Notes: generated from the sequence alone by a model not told the origin. Shown: positions 11,211 through 23,707, counted from the stretch's first letter. The stretch is 64,000 bases of DNA from Capsicum annuum (GCF_002878395.1 NC_061115.1:156964257-157028256), one strand, 5' to 3'. Made by a program: numbers and translations.

Positions 11211-12369
11211 CAATCAAAAAAGCTATTGATCCCTACTGGCAATAAAGTCTCAAAAATTAAAGAATTTATTCATGATAATGGTGAAAGGCTAAAAGGTGCA
11301 TATCACAGTGATGTTAATTTAGAATTCCAAGTTTAGGATCTTCTTCTCAGACCTATTTTCTGAACAAGTCGCGTGATCATGTGGTGTAATGAATCTAGTA
11401 AGATAATGCTGGGATTGATCAGATTGGCTTGATCAACTATCAAGTGAATCACTGTCTCCTTAAAAAATTAGCTATGGTCAAGAGGTAGGTATCATTGGGA
11501 AACTAGGTATATGTTTGTCTAACACAACACCATACCCTTGCACGTATACACCCATGAGAGCAACTTTGGAAGTAGATAGATGTGATAAGCACAAAGTTGG
11601 AGATTCACTCAAACTAGAGAGGAATCTGGTCGCAGCTCTTAGGTTAGTATCTAGAAAATTTTGTTTGTTCTATCAAGAAAAAGTTGTGTCCTCCCTATCC
11701 TTGTGTCAGAACAAAGTTTTCCTATTCTAAAAGGAAAGGTGAGTAACCTAAAATCTAATATTGATCATATCTTGTTCCCTCAGAAAACCCTTTCTTATGC
11801 TCATCATTCCTTAAATCTTACTGCACCCACTCCTTCTAATATTAAAAAGGGGAAATCTAAATTCCAAATAGACCTTCTAAGAAAAGACCTTCTTGATTGT
11901 TGTATCTCTCCAAGTTTCTTTTCCTTCAAATGATTCTAAAGCTTAGCACTGTGAAAAATCCCTTTCCAGACCTTCCTGCAGAACATCCTTCTTCTTCTTC
12001 TCTTTAAAAGCTTAACTCTTTTATCACTCAACCTGTTAATGAAGAATCATCTCTGAATCTTCAAAACAGTACTGATGATGTTGTGATAGATGAAACCTAG
12101 GTTGCTAAAAATCACATATTGCGGTCAAATACCCTAGGAAGGAGGTTAATTGATCACAATAAAACCAACATCAATAAAACACCAAAAAATTTCTGGAAAA
12201 AAGTTTAGCAGTTTTACTAAGAAGTAGCTGACTCCTAAGAGACTTAGTCGAAAGAAGAGAAAAGTAGCAGAAAGAGAATCTATGATCACATATACTAGAA
12301 GAAAAAACTAGTAGAAAATTGAGGTTGTATCCAATGAACAAAGAAACAGGTTCTTGAGGAATCAAAAGG
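11211..12369 (+). other. Copia interior lacking expected pol
   Basis: Where integrase, RT and RNase H should lie, I see none of their landmarks in any frame. Instead there are short Ser/Pro/Lys-rich open frames (11515-11730, 11661-11933) without recognised domains. The stretch may be the deletion scar plus the N-terminal linker of the downstream open region. The missing segment is judged only from absence. Confidence 0.5.
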
Positions 12370-13292
12370 TGTTAATTGGAAGGATTTTTTATTCAAATAT
12401 GCTAACAAAACTGGTATGGTTGAATTAGTTGAGTTGGATAAACATCAAGGATTGATTTATCTCATGGAAGGCCTATTTTAACTATTTTAGATAAGATAGT
12501 CAGGGAATTCTACTCCACTTTGAAATTCTCAGAAGATGGGATGAATTTGGCTGCATAGGTACACAAGAAAATTTAGCTGAATGAGGAAACATAGAGAAGG
12601 ATTTTTAAAGTTCCTATATATGGCATAAGAATTATCTCCAAGAAGCCTCCTTCAATATAATTCTTAGCAAATGCATCCAAAATCAAAGGAAAATCCGTGG
12701 CTACAGTAAATAGGAAATCACTGCAGAATAAGTTTCAATTGGTCTTTGACTTTGTGAGAAAGGTGATTATACCTAGGTCACAAAAGAAAAGCATTGCCTT
12801 ATCCACTAATTTGTATGTAATGTAATGCCCGAGTAGGTTTGAATTCATTAATCTACCGACATTGATGATAGAAAAAATTCACAAAGTGGTTCTTAGGAAG
12901 AACGGAAAGCATGACATGCCTTATGGATATTTATTGAACAAGGTATTTGACCCATTTGGTATTGTCTGTGAGAATGGAACCTAAGGTATTTTGCTTTAAA
13001 TGCTTGGAATAAAGACCTTGGTCAATATTGAATGTGTCAAATTACGTAGCATTTATCAAAGGGAGCTCAACAAGGAAATAAAGGAACTAAAGGGTAATTT
13101 AGCTGCCAAGGATGAAAAAATCAGTAAACTTTAGGAGACAATTCTGCATCTCTCCAAAGGAAGCCTATGTGACAATGAAATTCTTATAATTGAGAATGTT
13201 GAACTGAATAAGAGGGTGTCAATATTAACTAATAAGGTCATTAGGTCAAATGTAGAGATAAGACATCTCAACTTATCTATACATTTGACCTG
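12370..13292 (+). pseudogene. Downstream 'env-like'/plant transposon-protein domain of Sirevirus type
   Basis: One frame, broken by about seven stops, reads ELDKHQGLIYLMEG, then IVREFYSTLKFSEDGMNLAA, RIFKVPIYGIRIISKKPPS, and FINLPTLMIEKIHKVVLRKN with HDMPYGYLLNKVFDPFGIV. This pattern (a short REFYxxL start, later a basic helix before LPYGxLLT) resembles the 'putative plant transposon protein' domain found in third open frames of Solanaceae elements. The C-terminal part (13040-13280) is Lys/Glu/Asn-rich and probably coiled coil (ELNKEIKELKGNLAAKDEKI). The function is unknown. The retroviral envelope comparison is historical; I see no signal peptide or clear fusion peptide. Confidence 0.5.
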
Positions 13293-13848
13293 ATCTTACT
13301 TCTTCAAACTCTTCTTCCTAGTCCTTCACTTTTAATTCTTCCTAAATCCTGTGGATTTTTCCCTAAGAACATTTAAAATATGCACTTCTATGATACTTAT
13401 CCTCTACTTATGAATGAATCTTTACTTTGTGTGTTACATTTGTTCCCTTTAAATTGAAAAGTTATTTTTCATATTAGTGTTACCACAGTGGCCATGGGTT
13501 AACTAATTTGTGCTTAATATACTCTTGGTTTGTTGGTTTCACTTTTAATGATGCCAAAAAAGGGAATACAAAGTTCATATAGTAGGGAACAAGGTACCAA
13601 CTAATTTGAGTTACAGATTTGAATTACATGCTGATAGGGGAAGTATCTGATGTGCTGAATAGATGAATGAAGGGAGTCATATTGCTCAACACAGGGATTC
13701 ATTTAATGCATTTACGCACTTCCCCTGTGTTGCATGATGGGGGAGGAAGCCTGATAAGGGGAACATTCATCTTTAGGTGGTAATTATAATAATTAAATGT
13801 GATAAATGTGAATTGATGTTCAAAACTATATGGTTGGTCTGTCATCAT

Positions 13849-13863
13849 AAAAAACGGAGAAAA
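13849..13863 (+). other. Copia polypurine tract
   Basis: AAAAAACGGAGAAAA lies immediately before the 3' LTR. It is a decayed form of the usual AAAAGGGGGAGA tract of copia elements. Confidence 0.7.
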
Positions 13864-14614
13864 TTTCTAGATAAAGTTTTGATGATGATTAGCTAACTGC
13901 AAAGGACCAGGTCCTTGGAAGTGTAAGGTATAGTATAGCTGACAAGCATTGTCTGTATATTTTCTTCGTCTTGTGTTACAAACTTATAGGTGTTATTTTC
14001 TACTTATTAGGACAACTGGTCCAATGATTATTCGGCCCTAATCGTCACTCATCTATAAAAGGAAAGAGACTCATCTTTATTAAATGGTTTTTTGCAATTA
14101 CAAAGAGTGAAGAAAGTTAAGAAAAACTCCATTTCAAGATTGCTCAAGCTTTTCTCATGTTCTTATCATTGTAGTATGCTTAAAGAGTGAGTGAGTGTTC
14201 TTGAGTTTTGATGTGTAATCAAACTACTCACTCTATAAGATTAGTGGTTTCAGTTTGTTGAGAGAGGTGCTTATGTAGAGTTGCCTAAGCTTGTGACTGC
14301 TTAGAGTTAATCGGTAGAGAAGGTCCTTCATAGAGTTAACAAAATGAGGTTGTAGTAGAGTTGATACTATAGAAAGGAGCCTAGAGGTAGACTGAAATCT
14401 ATACTATAATCAGGAGGTTTATTATATTGGATTTCTATAGTGCTTGTGAGGGCAAGCTGTGGTTTTTCCCTTCCTGGGTTTCCACGTAAAATTCTTGTGT
14501 TTTTACTCGTCTTGCATTTCTATTACTTCCTGGTTATTTTTGTGTACTTTTGCTGCGATTGATTTTGTGGGACCTGGTCCCTCACTATGTGGTACGACCC
14601 TCAGGGTTTCTACA
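13864..14614 (+). repeat. Copia 3' LTR
   Basis: The sequence begins TTTCTAGATAAAGTTTTGATG and ends CCTCAGGGTTTCTACA, matching the 5' copy at 8265-9005. The copies differ at many scattered sites, so the insertion is not recent. Confidence 0.8.
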
Positions 14615-14700
14615 GGTGCCTTTAGGACAGAGCGAGCTTTATAGTTCAGGTTAATACTTTAAACTCACATGTTCATGGACCTTTTACCTCTCCTAACATC

Positions 14701-14717
14701 ATATATATATATATATA
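14701..14717. repeat. (AT)n microsatellite
   Basis: Eight and a half AT units lie in the right-hand part of the E1 3' LTR. Confidence 0.9.
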
Positions 14718-15174
14718 AACGTGGTACATATGGTTTATGATTGGATTTTAGTTATTGTATTATATTATTCCTATATCCTAAGTCACATGCCAGTTCTTGC
14801 CGCATTGACCGTCCCCGAACGCTGTATCATGTCATGATATAAATTTGGAGGTGTTTTTGGTTGCTCCTGTGCAGTGTTAGGTGGTTGAGTACTTTTGTTG
14901 ATCAGCTATGAAGTGGTGATTCTCCTTTTTTTGGAAGGTTGGTCATTTCACTAGTTCCATTACTGTTTTAGTATTTCTTTTTTATCCTTTTTGGTCATAG
15001 TTAGGGGCAAGTCCCGTCTTAGTTGGTATACTTGGATTGTTTATCTATCATTGGTTTGGTTGGCTTCCATTGTTTACTTTTGAGTGCAATTGAGGTAAGG
15101 CTAAGGGGGTGGTCTCCGACCCTTGGTGGGCTTGAGATACCCATCACAGCTTGGCCCGAGGTTAGGTTGTGAAA

Positions 15175-16643
15175 AATACCTACAACACTATATGAAATTA
15201 AAGCATAGAAATAATTGGGATGAAAATGAGGATAGCATGAGGGATAAAACTATGCACCACTGCAACAGTAAATTTTCCACTACAGCAGCCCAAGGCATTA
15301 ACTTGGGACTTAGTCTAAGTTCAGGCCATTATACAATAGACTTCTGCGAATTTGACATTATGTACTTAATTTTGCATGACAATTTTTGTAATTGGAATAT
15401 CACCTTGTTTCACACATCAAAAGTTTCAATGACTTACTGAATTTGTTCTTTAACACATTAAACACTAAAATTCACCAATCAACACACCGTGACCTATCAT
15501 TCAACACTAATTCACACAACTCCAAATTTTAAAAACTAAAATGACACTACTATGAGGTTCTTATCCTTATATTAGGAAAAATTTAGTGAGGTACTTATAC
15601 CCTAATCGATTCTATAAAATTACAACACCACCAATTATACCACTATGGGCTTTCACCGTCATATATATTTTCCCCCACAACTCATATTAGTCTATTCTAT
15701 CCTACAACATACTTCAACCACTCAAGGGGTAGTACTAACAAAACAATATAATATAACTACAAGAGATATATGAATATGCCAATACTCATCTAATAACTTT
15801 ACTCCCTTGATCAACCCTACAACTAGGGATCATCAACCAAAAATCAAGATAACTTATTTCACCACCTTTATCAACTTAACTACACCAAATTTAAGAAATA
15901 CTACTAACCAATATTTATTCACATAAAATAGTCATTTGCGCAATATCAAGCAATAATCAGTCAATTACAATGTCATTCTAGTAGCCCTGTCTCCTTACTA
16001 AGCCCATGAATATTATCATTCTAGCACTTTATTCATATCTTATAATTAACCCATTCAATTCATTCATATCCACCATGGGTTTGTACAATCAGTTAGCATG
16101 CCTTTAGGACATCAACACCCTTAATCCCATAAGATTATTCAAGTCACCTAACCAAATAACCTACATCATTATCAATCACATAGTTATGATTCAACTTACC
16201 AATATCAAGTAAAATAATTATTATCCTATCGCCTTTTCATATTATAGAAACTAACAAATTTTGTATACCTAGTCAATTTACCTTACGGTAGTGACATCAA
16301 CTATACAACTCACCTTACGTTTAAGTCACTAACGTTGTGTAAACTAGTGTTTTAAAAGTTGGGAGTGTGAGGCGTGGCATTTTACATACCACGAGGTGAG
16401 GCATAAGGCTTGAAACATTGGGCATAAGCCCTATAGATCCTTAATTTTTAGTTTATAATATAGTAAACCCAAAAATTATTAAAAAAATTACATTAATAAT
16501 ATCATAAAATTTAAAACATGATTAAAGAACTCATAGAAATCTAAAGTCCTAGCATCAATTTACATGTAGAAATAATTAAGTGAAATAAAATCAATTATAG
16601 GATGCAAATCAACTCTAAAATTTTAAATTTCGAATAATGAAAG
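15175..16643. other. Unassigned AT-rich stretch between E1 and E3
   Basis: No coding frame, LTR end, primer site or purine tract is recognised. Most of it (15440-16330) is A/C-rich on the plus strand and resembles minus-strand LTR sequence, but I cannot name a family. At 16344-16440 there is a GTGAGGCGTGGCATTTTAC / GAGGTGAGGCATAAGGC motif pair of a kind common in Solanaceae repeats (from memory, unverified). Confidence 0.4.
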
Positions 16644-17205
16644 TGTTAGACTCCCAAAATTTTTATGATTTGTTTGATACGTCCCTTGTGTTTAGTGATG
16701 ATTTTTTAGTTGAATTATGATAAGGAATGATAGTAGGGCCATTAGAGGGTGTTTTAGAATTTTTGGAATATATTTGAGGTCATTTTAGGACCCCAAACCA
16801 GTGAGGGTCTAAAATACGAAAATGCCACGCTCTGAGAGTGCCGTGATAAAGGCATGCCACGTCCTTGGAGTAGAACAATAAGGGCATGCCACACTCAAGG
16901 GTGCCAAAATATCAGTTTTTTTGAGTTTGAGTTGAGGTCTTTTTTATCTTTCACCTATTAAATGACTTCCTAATCATATTAAACACAAAACCCATCCTCA
17001 TAACACATATTAAACGACCTTTATTCTGCCAAAACTATCAAGAACACAAAAGAGGAGTTTTTTCTTTAAAATTCAAGCTTTTGAGTTATCAATTTGAGTT
17101 TCCTTTAAGAAATTCAATAAGTTTACGTATGTGGGATTTGAATAAGGTTATTCTTGCATCCTTGTGCACAAAATATTAATTTTTTATTAAATTTAAAAAA
17201 TTGAT
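16644..17205 (+). mobile_element. E3 5' LTR, left part
   Basis: The part begins TGTTAGACTCCCAAAATTT, matching the E1 LTR start (TGTGAGACCC then AAAATTTC). It shares with the E1 LTR a stretch reading TTTTGGAAT, then TTTAGGACCCC, then short AT(G/A)CCAC-type repeats at 16820-16900. A TATA-like CTATTAAATG lies near 16955. A donor-like GTATGT (GT at 17127) and a hairpin follow. The LTR is cut at 17205 by minus-strand element E2 and resumes at 34115. Confidence 0.72.
17127..17165 (+). promoter_or_regulatory. Donor-like GTATGT followed by hairpin (H2)
   Basis: GT at 17127-17128 is followed 15 bases later by ATAAGGTT (17142-17149), which pairs with ATCCTTGT (17158-17165) across a loop ATTCTTGC. There is one G-T wobble and one mismatch. 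Both fit decay of an ACAAGGAT arm. Confidence 0.5.
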
Positions 17206-17678
17206 TATCATGACCCGAACCAGGGCCTGGTTGTGATGGGCATCTTAAGTCCCACGTGGACCGAAGATCACCCCTGCACCTAACAAAAACAAAACAACAC
17301 ACCCCAATATTAGATAAATACCAAACATATAACAAGATAGCATGGAACAATCTTAAGGAAATTCAAACCAGTCTATAACCACTAATCGACAACCGGCCAA
17401 ACAACCGACCGATAAAACTTAATAACCATAGTAGTCCAAACAAAACCTTCTAAGCAGAGGACCGAAATTGAATATCAATGAAATATTAGGACATGCCCTC
17501 GATTATAGCAAAAAAATAAGTCTAAATAGTCTAAGAGATAAGAGGCCAAAACATGAAATGTAGACTTCTGAAGTACGGAAGCTCACCACTTAAATTTACA
17601 CTCACGAGCTAATCCCAAATCCTAATCATTGAGTAGGAGTATAGAAGTATGGCTAATTCCTACATCAAGTAGGGATAC
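17206..17678 (-). repeat. E2 3' LTR, U5-side part
   Basis: Read on the plus strand it begins TATCATGACCCGAACCAGG, the reverse complement of an LTR end like that at 34461 (GTTTGGGTCATGACA). It stops at GATAC (17674-17678), the left target duplication of LARD-1, and resumes after 26898. Confidence 0.75.
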
Positions 17679-20600
17679 TGACACGACTTGAAACTACTCT
17701 CTAGTTGTGACACAGTGCTTGGAACCTTAAGTGATCCCAAGTTAACCCATGAACTGACATATTGTTGAGCAACTGATTTAAAACATATGAAGTAGCTGGT
17801 TTTATTGTGTGGAAATATAATCATGATAAAATATGGGAAAAATGAAATTCTGATACGATTTATAGTCTGATAAAAACTGAAGAGAGAACTAAAATTACAT
17901 GACTATCTCTGACTGACATCTATGAAGTATCTACTATACTAACAATAAATAGATGGGACATGCCTCCTACTACTTCTAATCAATACATATGAATAATAAA
18001 AATAAAGTACATAAACAACATCTGACTAGAGTCTTTAAAAAGGGAGAACTCATCAGCTATTGTCTAGAAACTATAACTATTTAGTCATGATGTGTGACAT
18101 ACAATTGGTACCTACATTATGAAACAATATATCCAAACAAATGTATATGTGGATAAGTACTTCTGGAATATACTGAGCAAGTGGGGGTGAATGCAATAAG
18201 TAAAACTGAGTAGGTACATAATCATTAAAAATGCATGGTAAATGTAAGTAAAGTCACCAAAAGACTGAAATCAACTAAAATCTAAAGTAGCTTAAATCAT
18301 GAATAACAAATATAATCTGATAAGCTGGTGAATCACTACACTAAGTTTCTTTAAGCTTTCTTTCATAGAATTAGTAGAACTGAAACTGGGATACGGTAAA
18401 ACATGAATACACAAACATACAAAATGAAACATACATGTACTAAGCTAATCTGAATAACGGATGCATGGGTGATGGAATAATTGATATCTATGTAAGAGGA
18501 TAACTAATGCCTATATACTGAGTATTTGATATATGAATACAGACTACAAATATCCAAACACTGATTAGCTGATGATTGAATACCGATCATGTAATATTGA
18601 ACTGTACTTAGTCTGATTAGATGGATTGAAACTCTAGGGTACTATGCATACTAGATAAGAACTAACTGAACAACATAAGATAACTAAGCATGAATGCATA
18701 AAAAATAAAATATCTGAGAATGCAAGACTATGAATAGCTATTATGTAACTGAGATGATCTGTAATCTGAAAGACTAACATCTTTATAACTGAATATCTAA
18801 AAGTTGGCACACTTAGTCAAGCAAACCTAAACTGAATATACATTGATTATTGTACTGAGGATATGGGACCAATCATGGAGTCCAACGTCTAACCCATGTT
18901 CACTAGGGTTTTTCTATCCTTGCCATCGAAATTGAATCTAAACCGTAGTGATCACAAAATTGATGTCCCGAAGGACAAGTGTGTCAAGCCTAAATTGACA
19001 GGTGACCCTAAGAGGAAGCCAAGCCTAAATTGACGAATGACTCTTCATATCCTATGCTAGCTATGTAGTTTTGGAATATAGGGACCGCTAGTAACGACTA
19101 TGTCTAACTTATGGGGAAGCTTTCATCCTTGCTTTCTCTCAGTGCTAAATCCTATTCCCAACTAAATCACACTTGAATATTAACTGGTGCATACACTGTT
19201 AACTAATAAGTGATAAGCTCAGGTCATGGTATTCTGAAAATTATAATGCATAGGGATTTTGGAGTAATTAATAACACATAAACTGATAATGCTCATCATG
19301 AATATGGATATCCGAGTATACTGATAAGATTCATAGATTAACTATCTGAATACTTGAAATGATGGATTTATCTAAATCACATAGGTATTGGGTATTCATA
19401 ATCCACCAGCACTGAATGAGTATAGAATACAGTATTAAAGCTTAAAACTTTGGGATTTGATCATAGTTTAAAGACTTAAAAGCATAGACATTTCATCAAA
19501 AACATGGGGATCATAAACATGAACATGGAAATATGATTTACTCGGGGAAACAACATGAGTGCATGACTAAATTCAAAAGTTGGGGATTTAGCATGAATTC
19601 AATGGAATAGGACAAACTAGTAACTTAAATCATGAATAGATTAATTCATTCGAAAACACTTGTAGACATGGTAAAGTTCATAATTCGATATTGTAACATG
19701 AAATTTAATTGGATACGTCATGGGAAATGAGACTAAAATAATGATATATCCTAAATTTTCATGAAAACATCCTTGGACATGAATTTAGTCAAATTACAAA
19801 GAAAATCATGATTTAAATTCATCTTGAACATATGATACTTCTTAAACAAAAGGGAAAGTTCATCTCTTTAATTAAGAAAAAACTTTTTAGGCTCCATGAG
19901 TGAAAGAGGACCCATGGATGATCTCCTACATACCTTAAACTTCTTAACTTAGGAAAGAAGCACCATTCTTGAAGCATTCTTGAACTTAGGAAACTTGAAT
20001 TCTTGATTTCTTGGGGAGAAAGGAATTAAATTTGTTCTTGGGGAAAGGGGAAGGTTTTCTTGAGAGAAAAGTTGGAGAAGAAGACCAATATTGACCTAAA
20101 CTATCCCCTAAATAATGTTATGAATGATTGGGTTGAGGGGAAAAGACTTAATTTCCCCTCATACCATTAATATCACAACTAAACTGCGGTTTAAAGGGTC
20201 ACTGTGATGTGGTCTTATCATGGTAGCTTACTAGGTCTGACGAAAATGATCATAACTTTTCGCTCGGGTATCGAATTAAGGTAAAATTAGTACAGTTAGA
20301 AAGCTAATTAAATTTTCTACAATTTGGTGGGCCTTGATCTGAAAGATTCCATATATGTAAAATTTTATACACGTTCAAAGTTGACCCTTGTAGAATCGAA
20401 TACCAAAATTTAGATGAATCAAAGGCTTTTAACTCAACTTTGTTCCAAGTGATTTCTATGAACATCTTTCTCCTCATAAACAATTCACACACTAGGATAA
20501 AGACTATGACACATGAATTCAAATTATAAATCAAGAGTTAGGAATAAAACCCTCACCGTGATGCAGTATATGTGCCAACGGGAATAACACCACACTGCGG

Positions 20601-20878
20601 TGCTATTGCGGTGACTTGCAAGATTCGTGATCCAAAAATAACCCAATCCTCATCCGAAAAATTTGAAACTTCTCTGAGACATAATTCTTACACCCCTGAA
20701 CATGAATTAACTCAAAAACTAATGTCTCGAGGTTGGGAAGGACAAAATAAAATTCCTCAAATTTTAAGGGTCTTGAAAATGACTAAGACCCAAATAGTTA
20801 GTGAAAATTTCAAGCCTTAAGTCCTTTAAGCATGTAACTAAGAGCTGAATTGAGCTAAGAATAGTACGGGGTATTACA
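17679..20878 (-). repeat. LARD-1 3' LTR
   Basis: Plus-strand ends are TGACACGAC (left) and GTACGGGGTATTACA (right). On the minus strand it therefore starts TGTAATACCCCGTACTATTC, the same first eleven bases as the solo LTR at 1961. It aligns by eye with 23711-26893 along its whole length. It contains the AAG|GTATGT and hairpin module (19893-19936). Confidence 0.83.
19893..19936 (-). promoter_or_regulatory. Donor-like AAG|GTATGT followed by hairpin (H6)
   Basis: On the minus strand AAG|GTATGT has GT at 19933-19932. Fifteen bases on, TCCATGGGT (19918-19910) pairs with ACTCATGGA (19901-19893) across a loop ending TTTC. There is one G-T wobble. Confidence 0.58.
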
Positions 20879-20880
20879 AT

Positions 20881-20894
20881 ATCTCCCCCTTGGG
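20881..20894 (-). other. LARD-1 polypurine tract
   Basis: On the minus strand CCCAAGGGGGAGAT lies two bases before the 3' LTR (TGTAATACCCC). Confidence 0.82.
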
Positions 20895-23694
20895 AACATT
20901 TGTTCTCGAATTAGACTGGTTAGACTAAGAGTATTAAACTAAGGCAACTAAGATCACGTACTAAACATGCATAACTGGAAACATGATTGCATAACTAAGT
21001 ATGAAACATGATACATAAACTGAGATCATAAACTAAACTGATTCCTTGAATACATGCAATGACATGAGAATGGTTATAAGGTTGATATAGAAATGAGAGA
21101 GTAAACTTATGAGTAATCATTGCCTCAGGCTGGATCTGGTTTCTTGAAAAAGGTTGAGAGAATTAGGACAGGTAAACTTGGGGTAGTAAAGCATCTCCCC
21201 CTTGGGATAGTTCATCCCCCGAATAATATTGACAAGGATGAAATACTAAGAAAAGACTGAGATAATGCACAAGGCACTTATGAACTGAGTCATAACTGAA
21301 TATCTGGAATCTAAAACTAATGCATGATGCATGAACAGAGGTGAATTTATAATTTGCATGGATATGAATATTTTACCTCATGGAATGGTCATATTCATGA
21401 AATTCTGGATAGTAAGACTAGATAAAAAATCCATAGAAACTTGTTTGTCTGAATTCTAAACTGAATTGTTGGGTATACAGACTGAATTATAATGAAAGGT
21501 TATACTCAACTAGAGTATTTCTTTAACACTCTTTCTAAGAATTTTTAATAACTGTAAGGAGCAAAGAACTTGGGCATGATTTGAATAAGATATATGAGTA
21601 AGGACTCTTAATATCGCTATAATTCTGTAATCATGGACTATAGGCCTATAAAACATAAGTTGGGATAGAATTACTAGGTCGTAGACAATGCAACTGCTAC
21701 TTTCAAACCTATGCATACTTCTCAAATACCCCCTCAACTATACATTTTTCCTTTCAATGCCATGCTCATTTTATTCAACTTGTAATTCCCACAGGGGCAT
21801 TGATAACAACATCTGCTAAAGTTTAAACTAAACTAAATCCTCCTACCATGTTCAAGCCTACTCAAAGTGACCAAGTACAGCATATAACACCACAATACTA
21901 GTCTGAACCATGAACACAAGAAACACTTACTCTCTCTCATCTAAATAATCATTCATCGTCACTATCTTGATCTAAGGAGAGGTCACTGAAAGGTTAGAAC
22001 ATGAGATCCCAAACATGGAAAGATACTATGCATATCTTTGACACTTAACTGAGGCCTAAGTAATAGAGTATAGAAAACATGAATTTATTAAAGAGATCAA
22101 AACTGAGGATATGCATAACATAATCTGAATTTCGCTGATCATTAAGAGTGTATCATGAGTACCTGGAACTGAACTTACTGTAAAGCCTGAGTGTATGAGT
22201 CTTGAGCTACATGACCTGAGTTTAGAGTTCATAAATTCATGGAATATGATTTGTATTGCTGAGTGAACTGGAACTTCTCATACTAGGAATTGGGAGAGTA
22301 CATGAACATGAACTATGATCATAGAGCTAACATGCATGGTATGAAAAGATATCGTGATGACTAAAGTACCAAAACTTTTCATTGAGATAAGAATATCTCA
22401 GACAACTTCCTCTATTGCTAATGTTCTACAACATACTGGTATCACTTTTAGAATCTGAGAGTCTGGCTTGGTTACTTGTCCTATTATCTCTTCCTTAGAT
22501 TTAAGCCATAACTCTAAGTTTGTGGACCTCTTTAATAAACTCTAAATTAAACAGAATCCACCTTACTCTAGAGTCCCAGATATCACAATACATATAACTA
22601 ATAAACTCAACCTGAAAGACTATACCTGAAACTGTAAAACCCGCTGCTAGTATTTCCTATTGTGATACAACTCTTAACTTGCTATGCCCCCAATAGTCAT
22701 CATATAATATCTTGAATACTTACTAACTTATAATCTTCATGAGTATCACCATACCCTGAGTTCACACCATCTAGAGCTTCAACTCTTCTTTAGCTCAATC
22801 TTCAAAGATTTAAACTTAAATTCTAACACTTAACATAGAAATCCCCAAACCTTAAATGATCCATAGTAACTTACTTCATATCCCACTAATATCATATCTC
22901 TAAACTTATATTTTTACCTAAACCATGAGAATTACCCTTACACCAACATACCCAACATCATCAATCTATAAGCCATCAGTTAGCTGATAAGAACATCTTA
23001 TACTGCATAGCCTCATTCACACTTAACAACTTAAGGGTACTATCTAAGCACACACACTGTTAGAACTTAGAAATAATGCAATCCCATATCACATTGGGTA
23101 GACCTCTAGATCATACACATCATAATACCTAATTTCAAATCAACAACTTAAATTCTTGCATATAATGTTTCAAACCTACTGATTTACCTTTCACACAACT
23201 AGCCCCATAGATACATAATATACTAAATCATGATAAACACTATCCCTATTGTACTGCTGTAAAACTTCTAGGTTCATGCTTTTAACTCTAGATCATATCT
23301 TGTCATAAGATTCTGAGAAAGGATCTGACGATACATATGACTTTAGCTTAGTACATGATTTTCATGAACATGAATGAAATCTTTCCAACATCAAAACTTA
23401 AAAGCATATTTCTATCTGTGGGGGACTGTCTAAGAAAACTCTATCTGTAGGAATTGAAGCTGGCTATTTCTATTGCCTTAAGATTAAGGTAGAGATGACA
23501 CGAATAGATTAACATAAGAATCTTCATAAGTTCCTTAGAGAAGACTTCTAATGCATGATCTGAGGCATGAAAGAAGGGAAATATTTCTTAAATGTCTTGT
23601 AGCCTCCCAAAGAAAAGTATAGATGTCTCCGTACCATTCCGTAAGACTCTAGTAGACATGACTTCATAGACACCCTAGGACACTTGAACTCTGT

Positions 23695-23707
23695 GCTCTG
23701 ATACCAA
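23695..23707 (-). other. LARD-1 primer-binding site (initiator tRNA-Met)
   Basis: On the minus strand TTGGTATCAGAGC lies three bases after the 5' LTR end (TTCATGACA). It is an exact complement of the expected 3' end of initiator tRNA-Met, despite general decay of the element. Confidence 0.88.

Larger units (their letters stand above)
8265..14614 (+). mobile_element. Sirevirus-like Ty1/copia element, pol deleted
   Basis: Two direct LTR copies (8265-9005 and 13864-14614) flank about 4.86 kb. A primer site for initiator tRNA-Met follows the first, and a purine tract precedes the second. The interior carries a long gag with zinc knuckles and coiled-coil-like parts, a protease-start remnant, and a downstream open region of the type found after pol in Sireviruses. 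The integrase, RT and RNase H genes (normally over 3 kb) are missing. The element sits inside the E1 3' LTR, so it is younger than E1. I could not define a convincing target-site duplication; left-end decay blurs the first LTR base. Confidence 0.8.
1..15174 (+). mobile_element. E1: Ty3/gypsy chromovirus, 5' end outside window, with two nested insertions
   Basis: The element enters the window in gag and proceeds in the order gag, zinc knuckle, protease, RT, RNase H, integrase, chromodomain, polypurine tract and 3' LTR, which is the Ty3/gypsy order. The C-terminal chromodomain-like stretch places it among chromoviruses, probably the Del/Tekay group with long LTRs (family placement is inference). 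Two younger elements interrupt it: a solo LTR at 1961-4566 in the RT gene and a copia element at 8265-14614 in the 3' LTR. Stops and frameshifts occur in every domain, so it cannot be active. The 5' LTR and primer-binding site lie upstream of the window. Confidence 0.85.
6884..15174 (+). mobile_element. E1 3' LTR, split by a copia element
   Basis: The LTR starts at 6884 (TGTGAGACCC) after the polypurine tract. Its two parts are 6884-8264 and 14615-15174, about 1.94 kb in all. The right-hand part ends CCCGAGGTTAGGTTGTGA, which resembles the end of the E3 LTR at 34461 (TTTGGGTCATGACA); the last CA is decayed. U3 contains palindromes at 7082-7093 and 7177-7192. A leader stretch with TTCTTG|GTATTT near 7470 may be the counterpart of the donor-like site in other LTRs, but no hairpin follows it. 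Confidence 0.78.

Noticed and set aside
12370..13292. Retroviral envelope gene
   Set aside because: No signal peptide, transmembrane anchor or fusion peptide is visible. It is better described as a plant transposon-protein-like domain of unknown role.
8258..14619. Target-site duplication of the copia element
   Set aside because: TGGGT or ATGGG on the left does not convincingly match GGTGC on the right, and the LTR start is decayed.
15123..15440. 105-residue open frame at the end of the E1 LTR
   Set aside because: It starts in LTR sequence and runs into unassigned AT-rich DNA, with no recognised domain.
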